Shown here piece by piece: positions 57,911 to 64,000 of a stretch of DNA of 64,000 nt; positions within the stretch are counted from its first letter, which is position 1; every line of letters starts with the position of its first letter. The stretch covers positions 199,727,422 through 199,791,421 of the forward strand of contig CM023449.1 in the NCBI GenBank assembly GCA_013339765.2, given 5' to 3'. A program made the position numbers and the translations under genes. The stretch comes from Haemaphysalis longicornis (taxonomy: Eukaryota; Arthropoda; Arachnida; Ixodida; Ixodidae). The notes beneath the pieces were generated by a model. That model was not told the origin of the DNA and searched no databases. It worked only from the letters and a program-made list of their open reading frames with translations.

Positions 57911-60799
57911 GAAGTTAAGTAAATATAAGGTAAGGTAAAGATAAGTTATAAGTTTGGGTGTGGCCGTAAATGCGTTTGAAACACCGCGGATTGTGTAACC
58001 TGTTGGACATGCGTACGGGAACTTCGACAGGAAGGGGTTAAAGATACGAGCAGTTTACATACTTGTGAAGTAAACCAACGGCACACACCTGCCCACGGCT
58101 CTGTAATAGAAAGCCAAGTAAACAATTGCACATGGAACACACCTCAACTCGGACGTTCATCCTGCGCCACTGGGATCGGCGCAAGCAAAACGCCGCACTT
58201 TGGCTGCCTGTTCTTCATTGCCGAAGAGAACGGACATTTCCCCCCCTAGAAATGACGCCGCCACGAATGTAGCAATAACAAAAAGTGGTGGACCGATAAA
58301 GAGGGAAGAATGACGGGTGAACTCATTGCAGTCTTTAAATTATCAAAGCTCCCTAGCAGGCTTACCACGGACCCGACCCGGGGTAAATTTCTAATACAAT
58401 TCTCGCAATCTCCGAGAATCAGAAAGCTTTTTGTTCGACCCTTATCAGGTCTTCAATAGCGGACACAGTTCTTGTTTCGTTTATTCCTTCAACATCATCT
58501 CTTTGTTTCGCCTCACGGTTTTGTCTGTCTGCATGGAAAGTGTACTGGGGATAATAAAAGGAGCAAAAAGTAAAAAAGACATAAAAAAAGCAAAAAAGAA
58601 CGCGCATGGTGCCGGGCTTTCTAATAGGGCAGGAGACTTCTTTCCGCTGTTAGCTTCAGTTTCTGACACGCTAAGCGGCGCCTCTTGCACAATTTCGTTT
58701 TTCCTGGGCTTCCTCGCTGGCCTTACATTTATGACTCCCGGCCTAATGTCTCCCCGGGGAAGAGCGCGCGTTTTCAGTGGGGTGACTCAATTCGCTACGC
58801 ACCGCTGCTGTTCGCTGGGCCGCATCTCGGCCGCTTGATCTGAATGTTGGCCCCGACAAAAGTGCTTCCCCGCTCATTTCTGGTTGGTGATTTGTTTTTT
58901 ACTTGAAGCCTCGAGCGAAAGCCCTGAAAGTGTAAGCAGACATTCCCTGGAGCTTTTCTTTTTAGGGCGACGGTTGGGCCCGAGATTTTCGTTGTTTTTT
59001 GTTATAGTAATTGGTTTCACAAAAAAACATCCCCACAGGGCGGAATTCACTGTACTTCGCAAGGGTAAATTGTAATAATAATGCTGGACATGCTACAGTT
59101 TCCTATTTATTAGGGAGTAAAGTGACATTGTTCTTCATTGTTTTATTCATTTCTCAAGAACTAACTTGTGTGAAAGGCGACAAAAGAGGTAACTTTGTAG
59201 AGATTTCCGATTTCAAAAGGCGCAATTACCTAGGGGGAAAACTCGGGATTAAATTTACGCTCGTTTAACACATACATGGTAGCAGTTTTTCAATGATTGT
59301 ATTGGCGAACTTGGGCTGTCGGTGGTGGCGTGCTCAAAAACGCTTCGAGGCGACGTCAACTGTGTCCACGTGCTCTATCGACGATTTTGATTACGACTAT
59401 GATTATAATGTCCTTGAGTGTAACACGTGCCATATCGTGTGGATTGGCCAGAGATAAAGTGTTGAATGTGACCCTTTTGGAGCTTATAGATTGAATTACA
59501 TATGCAAACTATCCCGGGCGCAGCTGTTCTTGTGCGTAGCTATTCTTGGGAAACTATTCTTGGGCGCAGCTGTCGCTTGCCGTTAGCAGCTGACGCAGGC
59601 ACGGGCGCACAAGTGTCGCGCTATATCACGCCACAATGGGAGCAATCAGCGTCGTCGCTCGCATCACGATAGATCCCAGGAGTGGTCGCTCGCTACAGGC
59701 AGGCAGTCCACCTTTTAGCGAGGTAAGGGGAGGCGGCGGAAGTTCACTCCGCGGAAGAGCAGGCAGGCATTGAAGAACGTAAACGTTCCCGACTATTGCA
59801 GAAGAATGATATTCCATAACGTTTAACGTACATTTGCGTTCAGGTAAAGCTCAGCCAAATGAAAGGGATTCGTTTTGGTCAATCGATAGTTCTGCTTTTT
59901 TGATATCGGTCATTGCCTTCTGATTTTGGCAGATTATGTTTCGCTTTTGTTTTGCGGCCATTGCATTTCCGTATCGTCGCGTTTGTTGTCATTGAGCTCA
60001 AGCTTCACGTGCGTGTTGTTTCCGTAGGGAAAGGGGCTATAATGTTTTTACCTCTTCCTCGTCGAAAGAAACACTGCAAAGATAGTCGTGGCCAGTCCAC
60101 TGCGGCGTAACGGGGCCTTGAAGAGCAAGCGAGCCAGGCGTGTTTCAATCGGTGGTCTGGGGAACAACAACAACAGTCCTCAGCACACCAAGAAGCGTTT
60201 CAGAATGGCTGTTTTACAAAACTGGAGGGAAAAAACGGGATGTGCTGGAAAGGTGGGTAAGAACAGTGAACAGGTATCGTTCTATACTATCAACTGTAAT
60301 CGTCGTATATGATTATACAGGAGCAATATATGATCAGCATCCCCAATGACAAAGGTTTCGCCATAAAATAGTCGGCTTCATTGAACAGAGTTCAGAAGTG
60401 TATACAATACAGGAAGACAAAAATCAAAATTGAAAGCCTAAGGAGTGGGGACGCAGGCGCCTTTCTCTGATGTAGCTTCTCATCGTTTTCACGAGTGGGA
60501 TGTTAGGTGAAGCTTGAATAAAGATTTAAAGGTATAACTTAATCGTCGTCATAAAACCGGTATATCCAGATTGAATGAGCATCTACAGATTCAGGCCTCC
60601 ACACGTGCGCTAAATAAATACTTCATGGCGGGTGATCCTCCTAATAAAACGCTGCACCTACAACACATGTCGCCCCTTGTAAAGCAGCTCACCTGAAAGC
60701 AAAACTCCTCGGGCGTTTAGAAAACGCGCCTGGACACGTCAGGAGGAAACACACAAGAACACGGACGATTTCATAGAAGTTCAGCAATAATTTGTTGAC
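57911..60799. other. No recognisable gene or element
   Basis: About 2.9 kb. An open frame at 58431-58838 (plus, 135 codons) has a Lys-rich stretch but no recognised domain. Nothing else. Confidence 0.4.
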
Positions 60800-60820
60800 G
60801 GGCTAGTTGGTCTAATATTA

Positions 60821-61061
60821 GAAAAGCCATGAGGATTGCGCGGAACGACGACACGAAGAAGAGACAACAGGACAACAGCATCGCCTGTAGGGTTGACGAT
60901 GAACATGTTCTTTCTTGGCGTTTCGCACATGTATGTTCGGCGCATGCTCCAATTTGTCTTATATTTGGGGGCGTAAGCCCTTGAATAAATTAGTTGTTAG
61001 TTGCGCTCGTCCTGTTGTGTCTTCTTCGTGTCGCCGTTCCCCGCAATCCTCATGGCTTTTC
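60821..61061. repeat. Foldback repeat with 53-bp arms
   Basis: GAAAAGCCATGAGGATTGCG starts the left arm (60821-60873). The right arm (61009-61061) is its reverse complement with a few mismatches. The spacer is 135 bp. The shared arm contains CGACACGAAGAAG and ACAACAGGAC. GGGCTAGTTGGT lies just upstream (60800-60811). May be a small foldback or MITE-like element. No target duplication seen. Confidence 0.8.
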
Positions 61062-61439
61062 CAGATTCGATAGAAGTTTGCCAGTACACATCTTCCATGC
61101 ATATTTGCCGTCAAGAGGCAACCCTTTATGCAAGGGGGATAAGGACCCCTTAATGATAAAAATCTGAATAATAGCCGTGTTCCCAAAGTAGCACTGAAAC
61201 AAGCCGTACCAGTGACATAACAAGAGACGGCAGGATATGAACGCGTAGCGCCGCGTCCCGTAGTCTTCTTCCATCCGGTCCAGTTTTTTTTTCACATTTT
61301 GTGTTATTATGCAGGGTTTTCCAAGGTTTCTAATCATGCGAAGCTTACATTCTACCTGAGGAACAGAAGTATCCTTAGGTCACTTGCACCGAAACTGCCA
61401 ATATTTACGCCGAAAAGGAAAATGTTTGGCTCATTAGCA
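61062..61439. other. No recognisable feature
   Basis: Nothing identified between the foldback and the eroded LINE fragment. Confidence 0.4.
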
Positions 61440-62270
61440 TTACCTCGTGTATACCAAAACTTATACAACGCCTAGAACGCCAACGACTGAACTGTTTCAT
61501 TGATGAAATAATCAAGAAGGCTTTTAAAAAGGCCTGATTTGGACCGCAAACATCGACTATAATGGTCCTCTAGACCCTCGGGAGAATGTTGTAATTCAAC
61601 CAAGTTCCGCTCAAATTTGAGCACTACATGCGGCTTATCTCGGTAAAGTGTTCGATAATGTCACCCATTACACAATTATTAACACCATCTAAGCCCTGCA
61701 TGCGGCTCACGTATGTTCAATGATATACCCAGTTTTCTGCTGTCGCATCACGCTGTAAAAAATATGAAACACTCGGTACTAATCACGGAACAAGGCTCCG
61801 TATTGTCCTCAGTTCCCTTTCATGTTGCTAAATGCTAAATCTCTCCGAGCATCGGCAAAATGCCAGACATCAAATACACCCAACGCCAATCACGCAATGA
61901 TTACGATAACCAAAAAATCCCTACGACTTACCGATGATAAGTTTCAGGAAGCCCCCAACGTGCTGTAAAACCAGCCCACAAGAGGGATCTTAGTTTTATG
62001 CAACCACTTGTGAAGTTGTTCTGTACAAAAGGCGCAGCTGCAAGTATATAACAAGAAATACCCATCCAAGCAAATGGCACCAGTTTTTTAAAAAGAAATA
62101 CAATGAGCTTACTCAGACACTTGCACTTCGGGGGTAAATTAACGTCAACGGCAGTGAATTTTTATCTCTCAGAGAGCCAAATATTCAGATGCACAAACTC
62201 ATTACTAGTCGTAATAGTCAGTTTCAAGTGAGAGTAAGGTTCGTTCCCGAATGATTCCATTATCGGTTTA
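61440..62270 (+). mobile_element. Strongly eroded I-clade RT fragment
   Basis: Plus-strand fragments in several frames: KVFDNVTHYTIINTI (near 61650, palm motif with KAFDNV-like block), then EQGSVLSSVPFHVAKC (near 61790, the QGSVxSP block), MPDIKYT (near 61862, just before where YADD should be, now lost) and INVNGSEF (near 62140). The order and spacing match the RT of the I-clade copies at 45 and 51.6 kb. No catalytic box survives. It is the oldest-looking LINE here. Confidence 0.6.
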
Positions 62271-62749
62271 CATTTGTTGTCCTGTCCCTGGCAAACAACA
62301 TAAAGAAAACAAGTTGAATAGCACCACCCACTGTATCAAAGTTGCGGCAGGTGTGAAGCCAACAAAAGCAGGCATGCTTAACTGAAATCGGATTGTTAGT
62401 CTATGGAAACAAATACGGTAGCACTAATATTGAAGAAGAGGTGAGTGTACCCCATACAATAATAAATATGACATCACTGCACTTCCTCGAGCACAAGGAC
62501 GAAGAGAGTGGCGGGCAAGACAACACTGAAAAAAAAAGACATGAAAGCGACGCTCTCCATCAACGCTGAATATAATAGTCATATTTGCAGTTTAGCCAAG
62601 CTGAAGGCATAAATGTCAAGTGAAAGAAAGAAAAATGGCGCTGGCAGCGATGCTAGGGCAGAGAAGGAGCACAGAAATTATTATATCAAGCCGTTTGCAA
62701 GCAGTTATCGCCATATTACATGTTTTTTCCGCTTTTGTTGAACAAAACT
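62271..62749. other. No recognisable feature
   Basis: Nothing identified. Confidence 0.4.
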
Positions 62750-62966
62750 GAAAACGCATTATGTGCTGCTGAGCTCAAGAATGCGGGTTCGATTGCCAGC
62801 CGCGGCGGTCACTTTTCTGGTGGAGGGAAAAGCGAAAACGCCAGTGTGTTCGACATTTCAGTGCACTTCAAAGATACCCAGGTTGCCAAAATCATTCCGG
62901 AGCCCGGAACTACAGCGCGCCTCGTCGTCTGTATAGCTTCGGTGCGTTAAACCTTGTAATCAATAT
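62750..62966 (+). mobile_element. Ruka-type SINE, 5'-truncated
   Basis: Starts inside the head (GTGCTGCTGAGCTC), keeps the B box GCGGGTTCGATTGCC and the CGCGGCGGTCAC, AAAACGCCAGTGTGTTCGA, GCACTTCAAAGATACCCAGG, ATTCCGGAGCCCGGAACTAC and GGTGCGTTAAACCTTG blocks, ending with a CAAT trace. The A box is lost. Diverged, so an older copy. Confidence 0.88.
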
Positions 62967-63600
62967 AAAACACATTACTTCTATTACTCAAGAGAGAACC
63001 TCGTGTCAACTGTGATTCAGATACTTCCTTTTCTGTATTCGAAGCTCAGGGGGCTCAGCACTCCTGTTTTGGCCACAAGTCTGATTTCGCTTGTCTCCCA
63101 GTTTCGTCATTCAATTACGAAATGAATAGATTTGAGTTAAAGAATTGTAGGTCCTCTTTGGCTGGTGTTGTGCATGGGCATGTGTATTTCTTCACAGCGG
63201 CCTTGCTAGTTATGCCTTTTATGTCGGTAATTATTAGTACCCACATGGCACCTGTCGCGTTTTTTTATGGCCGTGTCGCGAACACGTATCAGAGAACGCA
63301 AGCTAATTTATAATAAAATACGCAAATTTCTTTGTATTTGCTTCTTTGAGTGCTTACCTTCTTCTTCGCACTTCTTTCGGAACAAAACGCTTGTACTTAC
63401 TTGAATGAGAGTATTTAGTGGCATTGAGCAAGGCACTGTATATAAAAAATAAAACGGAACCATCATACTTATGCGAGATGCAAATATTAACTTACTGTAC
63501 GTTAAGTTTAATGTATGTGCCACATACGCGGACTGTTTAACAAGGTTGCGTTACGAATTATTACATACCTTACCTCCTTTTTCAGTGTTCATTAAAGCTT

Positions 63601-63602
<2 letters not shown>
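62967..63602. other. No recognisable feature
   Basis: Nothing identified before the CT microsatellite. Confidence 0.4.

Positions 63603-63648
<46 letters not shown>
63603..63648. repeat. (TC)n microsatellite
   Basis: About 23 TC units, uninterrupted. Confidence 0.95.
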
Positions 63649-63649
<1 letters not shown>

Positions 63650-64000
63650 CTAACCTGCTTGTCACGCTTGCCATAGAACCGAAAGACTTAGGACCATGTT
63701 TCTTCAAATTTTTCATTTGTTACGAAAACTTGCGTTATACAAACTTATATTACCAATAAATTTCTAATCTTTCTTACTTTTAACACTCAACCATGTTTTT
63801 TTTACGACAGATGTTACTTTTCTTCCCTATTCAAAGAAGAAAAATTCGTAGAAACAGTCAGTGGTACTGATTGGTCGATTATCTGACTCGTTCGAGATCC
63901 AGTCGAAGCTCTTAAATATATCGGCTAATCCTTTTTTAAGGCAATAAAAACTTTACCTACAACAGCACCCTTGTAAAAAAATACACGTTTCCTATGTAAT
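63649..64000. other. No recognisable feature
   Basis: AT-rich sequence to the window end. Nothing identified. Confidence 0.4.

Noticed and set aside
57838..58140. LINE reading into the (AAAT)n tract on the minus strand
   Set aside because: Tail-like repeat only; no LINE protein motif or 3' stem-loop found next to it.

Overview
This looks like hard-tick (Ixodida) genomic DNA. It is an intergenic or intronic stretch made largely of transposable-element debris, and I found no protein-coding host gene I can support. The tick assignment rests on five copies of a tRNA-derived SINE of the Ruka type (A/B-box head, about 170 bp body, CAAT-type tail), the mix of I-clade, RTE and L2/CR1-like non-LTR retrotransposons, and the absence of any long ordinary reading frame or bacterial-style operon. 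The species cannot be fixed from the sequence alone.

Layout, left to right. 1-5.9 kb: unrecognised DNA with one tight inverted repeat. 5.9-8.2 kb: a (TGTA)n microsatellite, three copies of a tRNA-derived SINE (two head to head), a minus-strand LINE 3' end and a minus-strand RTE 3' end. 10.7-12.5 kb: a decayed Ty3/Gypsy-type LTR retrotransposon (gag plus integrase, no recognisable RT), minus strand. 13.0-14.1 kb: a 1.1 kb element with 18-bp terminal inverted repeats and GCCCGG-rich ends, hAT-like. 16-19 kb: two Ruka copies, one inserted with a perfect 14-bp target duplication into an RTE remnant. 20.2-23.3 kb: an I-clade LINE (RT, RNase H, zinc motif) interrupted by an L2/CR1-like 3' fragment. 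27.4-29.95 kb: a minus-strand L2/CR1-like LINE. 36.6-37.2 kb: a 521-bp hAT-type MITE with a perfect 8-bp target duplication. 42.0-47.0 kb: a near-complete two-ORF I-clade LINE (gag-like ORF1, endonuclease, RT, RNase H). 49.9-53.4 kb: a second, 5'-truncated I-clade LINE split by an L2/CR1-like 3' tail. 57-63 kb: two more Ruka copies, a foldback repeat, an eroded I-clade RT and microsatellites.

All element reading frames carry frameshifts or stops, so I annotate them as pseudogenes. The nested arrangements give relative ages: L2/CR1-like and SINE insertions postdate the I-clade and RTE copies they interrupt. I see no CRISPR array, rRNA, functional tRNA, operon or new defence-like system. The most notable signals are the two hAT-like non-autonomous elements, the precise nested insertions, and a stem-loop shared by the 3' ends of three L2/CR1-like LINEs.
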